Shown here one piece after another: positions 1 through 6,130 of a stretch of 6,130 bases of DNA (position 1 is the first letter of the stretch; the number at the start of each line of letters is the position of its first letter). Source of the DNA: Bacteroidota bacterium (GTDB taxonomy: Bacteria; Bacteroidota; Bacteroidia; JACCXN01); assembly GCA_947462515.1 (NCBI GenBank), contig CANHPJ010000119.1, forward strand, positions 1-6,130. Reading direction: 5' to 3'. Below the pieces are notes generated by a model that did no database searches, was not told where the DNA came from, and worked only from the letters and a program-made list of their open reading frames with translations. Both the position numbers and the translations under genes were made by a program.

Positions 1-900
1 ATTTTAGTTGGTGGTTCCACAAGAATACCTGCTATTCAGGAAGCTGTTGAGAAATTCTTCGGAAAAACTCCATCTAAAGGTGTTAATCCAGACGAGGTTG
101 TTGCTTTAGGCGCTGCTATTCAAGGTGGTGTTTTAACAGGAGAGGTAAAAGACGTATTGTTGCTTGATGTTACTCCACTTTCTTTAGGAATAGAGACTAT
201 GGGTGGTGTTATGACAAGATTAATTGAATCCAATACAACTATACCAACCAAAAAATCTGAAACATTCTCTACTGCAAGTGATAACCAGCCATCGGTTGAA
301 ATTCATATCCTTCAAGGTGAAAGACCGGTAGCAAGAGACAACAGAACTATCGGTAGATTCCATTTAGATGGTCTTCCACCAGCACAAAGAGGAGTTCCTC
401 AAATCGAAGTTACTTTTGATATTGATGCTAATGGTATCTTAAACGTTTCTGCAAAAGACAAAGCAACTGGCAAATCTCAACAAATCAGAATCGAGGCTTC
501 TTCCGGATTATCTGATGATGATATCAAAAGAATGAAAGCTGAAGCTGAAGCTAATGCTGATGCGGATAAAGCAGCCAAAGAAAAAATCGAAAAAATCAAT
601 ATGGCTGACAGTTTAATTTTCCAAACTGAAAAACAATTAAAAGAATTTGGAGAAAAATTGCCTACAGATAAAAAGCAACCTATTGAAGATGCTTTAGCTG
701 AATTGAAAAATGCACATTCTACTCAAGATGTGTCTGGTATTGACACAGCTATGGAAAAATTAAATACCTTATGGCAAGCTGCTTCAACAGACATGTACAA
801 AGGAACAGAAGGAGGATCGCAAGAGCCTCAAGCAGAGCAATCTAAAACTGAAGAAGTTACGGATGTTGATTATGAGGAAGTAAGTTCTGAGAAAAAATAA
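1..900 (+). CDS. dnaK: Chaperone protein DnaK (Hsp70), C-terminal part; 5' end outside the window
   Basis: This is the last 299 residues of the Hsp70 chaperone DnaK, which binds exposed hydrophobic peptides in the cytoplasm in an ATP-dependent cycle with DnaJ and GrpE. The frame is open from base 1 and ends at TAA 898-900. Fragment residues 1-10 are the ILVGGSTRIP nucleotide-binding motif, and residues about 33-47 (DEVVALGAAIQGGVL) close the ATPase domain. Residues 52-57 (VLLLDV) are the conserved interdomain linker. The beta-sandwich substrate-binding domain follows (about 58-170), including TPLSLGIET, NTTIPTKKSETFSTA and FDIDANGILNVSAKDKATGK. The charged helical lid covers about 170-270. 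A flexible Glu/Gln-rich tail ends in DVDYEEVSSEKK, resembling the EFEEVKDKK end of E. coli DnaK. It stops just before a strong terminator, so it is the last gene of its transcript. Roughly the N-terminal half is missing only because of the window edge. No frameshift is visible. Confidence 0.97.
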   Translation: MLVGGSTRIPAIQEAVEKFFGKTPSKGVNPDEVVALGAAIQGGVLTGEVKDVLLLDVTPLSLGIETMGGVMTRLIESNTTIPTKKSETFSTASDNQPSVEIHILQGERPVARDNRTIGRFHLDGLPPAQRGVPQIEVTFDIDANGILNVSAKDKATGKSQQIRIEASSGLSDDDIKRMKAEAEANADADKAAKEKIEKINMADSLIFQTEKQLKEFGEKLPTDKKQPIEDALAELKNAHSTQDVSGIDTAMEKLNTLWQAASTDMYKGTEGGSQEPQAEQSKTEEVTDVDYEEVSSEKK

Positions 901-917
901 TTCTGGAACAATTTAAC

Positions 918-962
918 AAAAAAAGCGGCTATTCTCGATTTCGGGAATAGCCGCTTTTTTTT
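918..962 (+). terminator. Intrinsic (Rho-independent) terminator after dnaK, probably bidirectional
   Basis: The perfect arms GCGGCTATTC (925-934) and GAATAGCCGC (945-954) extend inward by a T-G wobble and two further pairs, giving a 13-bp stem with the four-base loop ATTT (938-941). Eight T follow (955-962) and seven A precede (918-924), so the same hairpin has a U-tract on either strand. It begins 17 bases after the dnaK stop codon. The dps gene converges on it from the right and ends about 120 bases away, so it may also stop leftward transcripts. It is one of the most GC-rich short segments in an otherwise A/T-rich region, as expected for a terminator stem. Confidence 0.93.
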
Positions 963-1082
963 GATTTACAGTCACAGGTAATTCAAGGAAATTCAATGTC
1001 CCTTAACCAAATGATGGTTTCTTATTTTGAAAAATATAGAAATGCCCTTGGCTAAAATGATTCAATTTCAGAAAAGAAAAAA

Positions 1083-1589
1083 TTAAATTTCTCTTGAGAT
1101 CCAAGAAGTCATCATCCAATGGTTTTTTTCAATTCCCTTCATCATTTTGGTCAACATATCCACTGTAGAAATATCTCCTATTTCATTCGCAGCATTAATC
1201 GTATCAACCATACTAGGCAATAGGATTTCAAAATCAGAAATTGTTTCTTTTACCATCTCTGTGGCAGAAAAATGAGTTCCGGATTCTTTTATTTCGGACA
1301 TTTCCAAACATTGTTTAAAGGTGCTGATTGGATTGTTTCCAAAAACTCGAATTCTTTCAGCGATAGCATCAATATTACCATTAGCATCTTTGTAAAGCTT
1401 TCCGAATTTAGCATGTAGATCTAAAAAATTTGAACCTTTTACATTCCAATGAAAATTCCTCATCTTTTGAAAATGAACATTAAAATTTGCAAGATTTCTA
1501 TTTAGATTTCTTATTACCTCTTCGTGCACTTTAGTTGAAAAACCAAGTTCATTATAAGTTGCTGAAGGTTGTTTTACTAATGTTTCCAT
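1083..1589 (-). CDS. dps: Dps-family ferritin-like DNA-protection / iron-storage protein
   Basis: The product is a 168-residue protein of the Dps (mini-ferritin) family. These proteins assemble into cytoplasmic dodecamers that oxidise Fe(II), preferably with hydrogen peroxide, and store the mineral, protecting DNA from Fenton chemistry. The signature FHWNVKGSNFLDLHAKF (46-62) and DAIAERIRVFG (74-84) are present. H47, H59, D74 and E78 reproduce the spacing of Listeria Dps ligands H31, H43, D58 and E62. The C-terminal helix has the usual EKNHWMMTSWI pattern. Length is normal for the family. The fifth usual ligand position, four residues after H59 (Asp in E. coli and Listeria Dps, often Glu elsewhere), is G63, encoded by GGA and read clearly at 1401-1403. 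The N-terminal tail is about 20 residues and not lysine-rich, so strong DNA binding through it is not obvious. The chosen ATG gives the normal N-terminus. The gene converges with dnaK and stands alone; a candidate -7 box lies about 95 bases upstream. Confidence 0.93.
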   Translation of the reverse strand: METLVKQPSATYNELGFSTKVHEEVIRNLNRNLANFNVHFQKMRNFHWNVKGSNFLDLHAKFGKLYKDANGNIDAIAERIRVFGNNPISTFKQCLEMSEIKESGTHFSATEMVKETISDFEILLPSMVDTINAANEIGDISTVDMLTKMMKGIEKNHWMMTSWISREI

Positions 1590-1682
1590 AAATTGTTTAA
1601 CTTTTTTTATTTGTTAGATTGTTTAATTATTACTTTTTCAAATCCCGTTCCAATATTTACTAAACGGCTTTTACGGAAAATT

Positions 1683-1690
1683 CAAACTTA
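1683..1690 (-). promoter_or_regulatory. Candidate -7 box of the dps promoter
   Basis: On the minus strand these bases read TAAGTTTG, an exact match to the Bacteroidota -7 consensus TAnnTTTG. They lie about 95 bases upstream of the dps start codon. No TTG or TTTG is found 19-21 bases further upstream, where the -33 box should be (around 1710-1712). If real, the promoter would need an activator or be weak. A spaced direct repeat GGTAAG (1714-1719 and 1728-1733) sits just upstream of that position. An eight-base box with four fixed T, two other fixed bases and no partner box can occur by chance in A/T-rich DNA. Confidence 0.35.
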
Positions 1691-1773
1691 ATTTTGAGAT
1701 TAAATTTTCCTTTGGTAAGACCTAACCGGTAAGCGTTAAAAATTGGACAATCCTTTAAGCTTCAACACAGATT

Positions 1774-1789
1774 GTGATTAATAAATCAC
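1774..1789. repeat. Short inverted repeat between the two leftward genes
   Basis: GTGATT (1774-1779) and AATCAC (1784-1789) form a perfect 6-bp stem with a four-base loop, followed on the + strand by five T. No rightward gene ends upstream, so it is not an obvious terminator. The leftward hydroxylase gene ends at 1843 and would read it without a U-tract. It could be a protein-binding dyad upstream of dps or chance. The rest of the 1590-1842 gap shows no reading frame or RNA gene that I can support. Confidence 0.25.
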
Positions 1790-1842
1790 TTTTTAATTTT
1801 TACTTCCATAATCTGGTAGTTCTTGAAAGTTGCTCAATACTT

Positions 1843-2469
1843 TTATTTTTGAGAGCTTTCATTTTTTGGGGGCATTGTTTGGAAAATTATGTCCCATATT
1901 GGGGATGAAACACCATATGCCTTGTTGTAATGACTATAATGATGCTGAAGATGATGTGAGGCTATTTTTTCCATGTATTTTGGTAATTGCTTATTATGTA
2001 TGCCGAAATGTATTTGAGTATATAATATGTACCCGGTAATAAGCCCGCTGATAAAGGAAAACGAATATTTACCAATAAATACATAGGAGATCATAAAAAG
2101 TATTGCAATAATTATTGCTCCGGGTATTGGGGGCATAAAAAATCTTTCTTTATCTCTTGGGTTTTGATGATGAATGCCATGAAGCATAAATGAAAGGCGC
2201 TTGAGCCATTTTCGCTTTGATTTAAGATGAAATAAATAGCGATGCATTAAATACTCAAAAAGTGACCAAAAAACAATTCCAAAGCTGTAAACAAATAAGG
2301 TGCTTTGGATTTTAAGGTTCCCACATAAGTAGTTTCCAACTAAAAAAATAATTGCCAGGCTGGAGTAAAAGATATTGGTAATGATGGGCGATGACTTGGT
2401 TAATGATTCTAAAAAATTGTTTTTAAATATCCTTCCCTGAGTATTTTTTGTCAAAATTTCTGCTCTCAT
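1843..2469 (-). CDS. FA2H/Scs7-type membrane fatty-acid hydroxylase (fatty acid hydroxylase / sterol desaturase superfamily)
   Basis: The product is a 208-residue integral membrane protein of the FA_hydroxylase superfamily, whose members use a two-metal histidine-rich centre and O2 to hydroxylate or desaturate lipids. Ten histidines occur in four motifs: H76-x4-H81 (HRYLFH), H97-x2-H100-H101 (HGIHH), H154-x3-H158 (HFGIH) and H173-x2-H176-H177 (HHLQHH). Their order, and the close spacing of the later motifs, is that of yeast Scs7 and animal FA2H, which 2-hydroxylate the acyl chain of sphingolipids. The ending YNKAYGVSSPIWDIIFQT also matches that branch and not the beta-carotene hydroxylases (CrtZ). 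Hydrophobic segments lie at about 33-50, 56-74, 116-133 and 136-152, a usual two-hairpin arrangement with the histidines on the cytoplasmic side. The N-terminal cytochrome b5 domain of the eukaryotic proteins is absent, so the electron donor must be separate. Likely substrates in Bacteroidota are acyl chains of sphingolipids, sulfonolipids or aminolipids (inference). It is divergent from the next gene and has no close partner. Confidence 0.85.
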   Translation of the reverse strand: MRAEILTKNTQGRIFKNNFLESLTKSSPIITNIFYSSLAIIFLVGNYLCGNLKIQSTLFVYSFGIVFWSLFEYLMHRYLFHLKSKRKWLKRLSFMLHGIHHQNPRDKERFFMPPIPGAIIIAILFMISYVFIGKYSFSFISGLITGYILYTQIHFGIHNKQLPKYMEKIASHHLQHHYSHYNKAYGVSSPIWDIIFQTMPPKNESSQK

Positions 2470-2528
2470 GATACTATTTATTATGTTTCAAGTAGATTAT
2501 ATCAACTATGATTCCGAAAAAAAAATAG

Positions 2529-2560
2529 TTTTGACGCTAAACCATTTTAAGGTAAATTTG
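2529..2560 (+). promoter_or_regulatory. Bacteroidota-type promoter for the uncharacterised gene-ribD-EamA run
   Basis: TTTTG at 2529-2533 fits the -33 box and TAAATTTG at 2553-2560 fits the -7 box TAnnTTTG, separated by a 19-base spacer as in characterised primary-sigma promoters of Bacteroides and Flavobacterium. Transcription should begin near 2567, leaving a leader of about 20 bases before the ATG at 2587. It lies in the 117-base divergent region. I could not find an equally good box pair facing left for the hydroxylase gene. Confidence 0.7.
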
Positions 2561-2586
2561 AAAAATCAGCCCTAGCATATAATACA

Positions 2587-3057
2587 ATGAAATCGGCTTC
2601 CATAAATGAAATAAAAAAAGAAATCAGTAATATGCCTCCTTTGCATATTGCTGAGCTTTGCATGCGTTTAGCTAAATTTAAAAAGGAAAATAAAGAGCTT
2701 TTAAGTTACCTTCTTTTCGAAGCTTACGATGAGCAGGAATACATTAAAAATGTAAAACTTGAAATTGATTCCCAATTTGAGGATTTGAATATTAATAATC
2801 TATATTTTGCTAAAAAAGGCCTCCGAAAAATTTTAAAATTAATTACCAAGCAAATTAAATTTTCAGGACAAAAACAAACTGAAGTAGAGTTTTTAATTTA
2901 TTTCTGTTATAAATTAAGGGATTCTGAAATAGCTATCAATTCGAGCATAGCATTGATAAATCTTTATGAAATGCAAATCAAAAAAATAAATAAAGCAATA
3001 GCTTCCCTTCACGAAGATTTGCGTTATGATTACGAGTTGGAAATTCAAAATTTATAA
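2587..3057 (+). CDS. Conserved-looking hypothetical helical cytoplasmic protein encoded upstream of ribD
   Basis: I do not recognise a named domain in this 156-residue protein. It is rich in Lys, Glu, Ile and Leu, is predicted by eye to be almost entirely alpha-helical, and has no signal peptide or membrane segment. Readable segments are an N-terminal amphipathic helix (MKSASINEIKKEI), a second helix with LCMRLAKFKKENKELLSYLLFEA (about 24-46), the EYIKNVKLEIDSQF stretch, a basic helix FAKKGLRKILKLITKQIKF (about 74-92), a central VEFLIYFCYKL segment and a C-terminal acidic end ASLHEDLRYDYELE. The repeated amphipathic pattern suggests a helical bundle or a protein-protein adaptor; this is inference. 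Similar short proteins beside flavobacterial riboflavin genes are familiar to me only as hypothetical proteins. A strong promoter match sits 27 bases upstream of its ATG. ribD begins 124 bases downstream with no clear terminator between, so co-transcription is plausible. Coding composition matches its neighbours. Confidence 0.8.
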   Translation: MKSASINEIKKEISNMPPLHIAELCMRLAKFKKENKELLSYLLFEAYDEQEYIKNVKLEIDSQFEDLNINNLYFAKKGLRKILKLITKQIKFSGQKQTEVEFLIYFCYKLRDSEIAINSSIALINLYEMQIKKINKAIASLHEDLRYDYELEIQNL

Positions 3058-3156
3058 GCTCAGCAAAAGTGCTCGTGATTTTTATAACATATTCATAGCC
3101 AACTGATTTTAAATTAAATTGTCTTAAATCTCTAAATAATTTTAACAATCAAAATT

Positions 3157-3172
3157 TATAAAGACCAAATAA
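3157..3172. repeat. First copy of a 16-bp direct repeat, just before the ribD start
   Basis: TATAAAGACCAAATAA occurs here and again, without mismatch, at 3281-3296 inside ribD, 124 bases away. This copy ends ten bases before the ribD ATG. The identity stops sharply on both sides. It may be coincidence in A/T-rich DNA, a small local duplication, or a regulatory site present twice. Confidence 0.6.
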
Positions 3173-3181
3173 GTTTTTAAA

Positions 3182-4252
<1,071 letters not shown>

Positions 4253-4313
4253 TGTTTTTTTAAGTCTGAAATTTTGAAGCAATAATTTAGGTGAAATAAT
4301 CTCAAAAAAAACA

Positions 4314-5180
4314 ATGTTTTTTCTTCTTTTAAGCATATTGTCAAGCACTCTGTTGCTCGTGATTTTTAAATTATTCCAAAGGTTTAATATAAAAATACTC
4401 CAAGCAATAGTAGTAAATTATGCAACTGCTGCCGTATTTGGATTTTTTTTTAAGCCTGATTTTTCTGTGAGTTTTATAATTAGCTCCCCTTGGTTTCCAG
4501 TAACAATTATTTTAGGCTGCTTGTTCATTTCTTTATTTTATTTAATGGCTTTAACCACTCAAAAATCCGGAGTATCAGTTTCTTCGGTGGCCAATAAGAT
4601 GTCGGTGGTAATACCCATAAGCGTTTCAGTTTTTTTATACCATGAAAGCTTGACTGTTTTTAAAGTTACAGGTGTTTTCATGGCGCTTGCCGGTGTTTTT
4701 TTAGCATCACTTAAAAATAATGAAAGGAAAATCAATACCAAATACTTTTACCTGGCTGTGCTTTTGTTTTTTGGAAGTGGATTATTGGACTCGCTTATAA
4801 AATACGCACAGCAATTATATCAAGGAATAACCAGTTTTGATTTATTTGTCCCAACTATTTTTGGTGTATCAGGTTTAATCGGTTTTTTTATCATTGCTTA
4901 TCGGACAATCATTTTAGATGAAAAGCTTGACCTAAAAAGTATTTTGGGAGGAATAGTTCTAGGAATTTGTAACTATGCTTCCATCCATTACTTGCTAAAA
5001 ACCCTGGATATAAGAACCCTTGAAAGTTCGGTAGTATTTCCTTTAAACAATATTGGCATTGTGGTATGCTCTTCCTTGGTTTCTTTTTTCTTTTTTAAAG
5101 AAAATATGTCAAGGCAAAATTGGATTGGCATATTATTGTCTATTTTTGCCATTATCCTTATATCTTTTGATTACCTTTAA
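4314..5180 (+). CDS. EamA-family (drug/metabolite transporter superfamily) inner-membrane transporter
   Basis: This is a 288-residue, very hydrophobic protein with about ten membrane helices, at roughly 2-20, 28-48, 56-78, 88-106, 112-131, 142-160, 171-193, 205-225, 235-258 and 265-286. That is the two-times-five helix architecture of the EamA/DMT superfamily. The internal duplication is visible: SVVIPISVSVFLYHESLT followed by a TGVFMALAGVFLAS helix in the first half corresponds to NIGIVVCSSLVSFFFFKENMS followed by a GILLSIFAIILIS helix in the second, each with the conserved Glu after the fourth helix of its repeat. EamA proteins move small metabolites such as amino acids, purines or flavins across the cytoplasmic membrane; substrate cannot be read from sequence. 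The gene begins 61 bases after ribD with no terminator or convincing promoter between, so it is probably co-transcribed. Because riboflavin transporters RibN and ImpX belong to this superfamily, flavin transport is a reasonable but unproven guess. Confidence 0.9.
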   Translation: MFFLLLSILSSTLLLVIFKLFQRFNIKILQAIVVNYATAAVFGFFFKPDFSVSFIISSPWFPVTIILGCLFISLFYLMALTTQKSGVSVSSVANKMSVVIPISVSVFLYHESLTVFKVTGVFMALAGVFLASLKNNERKINTKYFYLAVLLFFGSGLLDSLIKYAQQLYQGITSFDLFVPTIFGVSGLIGFFIIAYRTIILDEKLDLKSILGGIVLGICNYASIHYLLKTLDIRTLESSVVFPLNNIGIVVCSSLVSFFFFKENMSRQNWIGILLSIFAIILISFDYL

Positions 5181-5197
5181 GAATAAGCATATTTGAA

Positions 5198-5221
5198 ATA
5201 AAACATATATTCGTGTTTTAT
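5198..5221. repeat. 8-bp inverted repeat between the EamA and helicase genes
   Basis: ATAAAACA (5198-5205) and TGTTTTAT (5214-5221) are perfect inverted copies with an eight-base loop. They start 18 bases after the EamA stop codon. There is no GC-rich core and no following T-run, so it would be a poor terminator. Its right arm overlaps the place where the -33 box of the helicase promoter should be, so an operator role is possible. An A/T-only-like stem of this size can also arise by chance. Confidence 0.4.
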
Positions 5222-5242
5222 AGTAACATAACACTAATTTTG
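5213..5242 (+). promoter_or_regulatory. Candidate Bacteroidota-type promoter for the DEAD-box helicase
   Basis: TAATTTTG at 5235-5242 is an exact fit to the -7 consensus TAnnTTTG. At the expected 19-base spacing the -33 position holds GTG (5213-5215) and not TTG, a weak match. Transcription would begin near 5249 with a leader of about 58 bases before the ATG at 5307. A long leader of this kind is common for cold-inducible RNA helicase genes, but I see no defined structure in it. Confidence 0.5.
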
Positions 5243-5306
5243 GCAGCTGTTTATTGTTTAATTTTAATCAGTTTTCTTGCCGGAAAAACCATTATTATCT
5301 CAAAAA

Positions 5307-6130
5307 ATGAAATTTGCAGATTACCGTATTGCCTCTGAATTAAAGCAAAGTCTTGAAGAAATGGGCTTTAAACGTCCAACAGACATTCAATTTAAATCCA
5401 TACAGCCTATTTTAAATGGCGAAGATGTTTTGGCTATAGCCCAAACTGGTACCGGAAAAACCGCCGCTTTTGCAATTCCGGTATTACATTTGCTACAGGC
5501 AAGCAGAAATCCTCATTTTCAAGGAGATGCGAAATGTATTGTGATGGTTCCAACCCATGAGTTGGCCATACAGGTAACCGAAGTTTTTGATAAATTAGGA
5601 AAATACACCGATTTAACCACTTTCACCATTCATGGTGGTGTTAAGCAGGATGCTCAGATAGATCAGCTTAGAAATGGAGTAGATATTTTGGTAGCCACTC
5701 CGGGTCGTGTATTTGATTTGGTGCATCAGGGTCATTTACGTCTAGAGCGTATCGAAATTCTTATTCTTGATGAAGCAGATCATATGCTTGATAAAGGATT
5801 TATAAAAGACATACAGGATCTGATTCGTTTTTTACCCAGAAACCGACAAACACTTTTCTTTTCTGCAACCATCAATGAGAGAATAAAAAAGTTGGCTTAT
5901 TCATTGGTTAGAAATGCCATAAGAATTCAAATCTCACCTAATGATCCCGTGGCAAAAAATATAAATCATTTCGTTGCCTTTGTTGAAATGGATGATAAAC
6001 GATTTTTTCTCGAGCGTATTGTAAATGAAAATCCCGAAAGTAAGATATTGGTTTTTGTCAGAACCAAGGTTCGTGCCGAAAGAGTTTTAAAGGCATTGGA
6101 ACGGGTTGGCATAAAAAGTGATTCCATTCA
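5307..6130 (+). CDS. DEAD-box ATP-dependent RNA helicase, RhlE-like; 3' end outside the window
   Basis: The frame is open from ATG 5307 to the right edge (274 complete codons). DEAD-box helicases use ATP to unwind short RNA duplexes in ribosome assembly, mRNA decay or cold adaptation. The first RecA-like domain is complete. It has a Q motif with F3, G20, P24-T25 and Q28 at exactly the E. coli RhlE spacing, which supports this start. Further motifs are I AQTGTGKT (45-52), Ia PTHELAIQ (82-89), GG (110-111), Ib TPGR (131-134), II DEAD (155-158) and III SAT (186-188). The second domain begins near 215 and reaches motif IV ILVFVRTK (247-254) before the window ends, so motifs V and VI and any C-terminal extension are not visible. 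Motif Ia has His84 where most relatives have Arg (PTRELA). The subfamily (RhlE, DeaD or CshA-like) cannot be fixed without the C-terminus. It is probably transcribed from its own promoter 126 bases after the EamA gene. Confidence 0.95.
   Translation, partial: MKFADYRIASELKQSLEEMGFKRPTDIQFKSIQPILNGEDVLAIAQTGTGKTAAFAIPVLHLLQASRNPHFQGDAKCIVMVPTHELAIQVTEVFDKLGKYTDLTTFTIHGGVKQDAQIDQLRNGVDILVATPGRVFDLVHQGHLRLERIEILILDEADHMLDKGFIKDIQDLIRFLPRNRQTLFFSATINERIKKLAYSLVRNAIRIQISPNDPVAKNINHFVAFVEMDDKRFFLERIVNENPESKILVFVRTKVRAERVLKALERVGIKSDSI

Noticed and set aside
1043..1087. A tiny rightward frame (MPLAKMIQFQKRKN) between dnaK and dps
   Set aside because: Fourteen codons, no promoter or ribosome-binding evidence, and it lies right after a terminator.
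1824..1867. Imperfect stem with T-run at the 3' end of the hydroxylase gene
   Set aside because: The stem has an internal mismatch loop and the T-run is on the wrong strand for the leftward gene, overlapping its coding end.
1830..2039. A 69-codon rightward reading frame
   Set aside because: It lies antisense to the clear hydroxylase gene, shows no family features and is expected from A/T-rich composition.
3062..3084. Weak hairpin AGCA/TGCT followed by some T after the uncharacterised gene
   Set aside because: A 4-bp stem is too weak to call a terminator, and the T-run is displaced from the stem.
3119..3144. TTG plus TAATTTTA as a separate ribD promoter
   Set aside because: The spacer is only 15 bases and the -7 box ends in A where the consensus has G, so the pair does not meet the Bacteroidota pattern.
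3058..3181. Possible FMN riboswitch before ribD
   Set aside because: The conserved RFN-element blocks are not seen; the gap is short and A/T-rich.

Overview
The window looks like chromosomal DNA of a low-GC member of the Bacteroidota, most likely class Flavobacteriia. Four things support this. The reading frames are A/T-rich and use A/T-ending codons. Purine-rich Shine-Dalgarno sequences are absent before the start codons. Two upstream regions carry the Bacteroidota-type promoter -7 box TAnnTTTG. The protein set also fits: a DnaK ending in a DVDYEEV-type acidic tail, a RibD of flavobacterial type followed by an EamA transporter, and a stand-alone FA2H-like lipid hydroxylase. The taxonomic call rests on my recognition of these families and not on a search.

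Layout. Positions 1-900 hold the 3' half of dnaK, which enters from the left edge and ends at a strong hairpin terminator (918-962). Two leftward genes follow: a Dps-type ferritin (1083-1589) and a ten-histidine membrane fatty-acid hydroxylase of the FA2H/Scs7 type (1843-2469). A divergent intergenic region (2470-2586) carries a well-formed Bacteroidota promoter facing right. It drives a run of rightward genes: an uncharacterised helical protein (2587-3057), ribD for riboflavin synthesis (3182-4252) and a ten-helix EamA/DMT transporter (4314-5180). A second rightward promoter candidate precedes a DEAD-box RNA helicase (5307 to the right edge), which is cut off inside its second RecA-like domain.

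Functionally this is mostly housekeeping and stress biology: protein folding (DnaK), iron and peroxide protection of DNA (Dps), lipid hydroxylation, flavin biosynthesis and RNA remodelling. The only plausible pathway link between neighbours is ribD with the EamA transporter, because known riboflavin transporters (RibN, ImpX) belong to that superfamily. The link is a hypothesis based on adjacency.

I found no mobile element, CRISPR array, tRNA, rRNA, toxin-antitoxin pair or defence island, and nothing that amounts to a clearly new multi-gene system. The best leads are an in-frame (CTT)10 microsatellite inside ribD, a Dps in which one usual ferroxidase carboxylate position is glycine, the complete FA2H-type histidine set without a cytochrome b5 domain, and the uncharacterised protein upstream of ribD.
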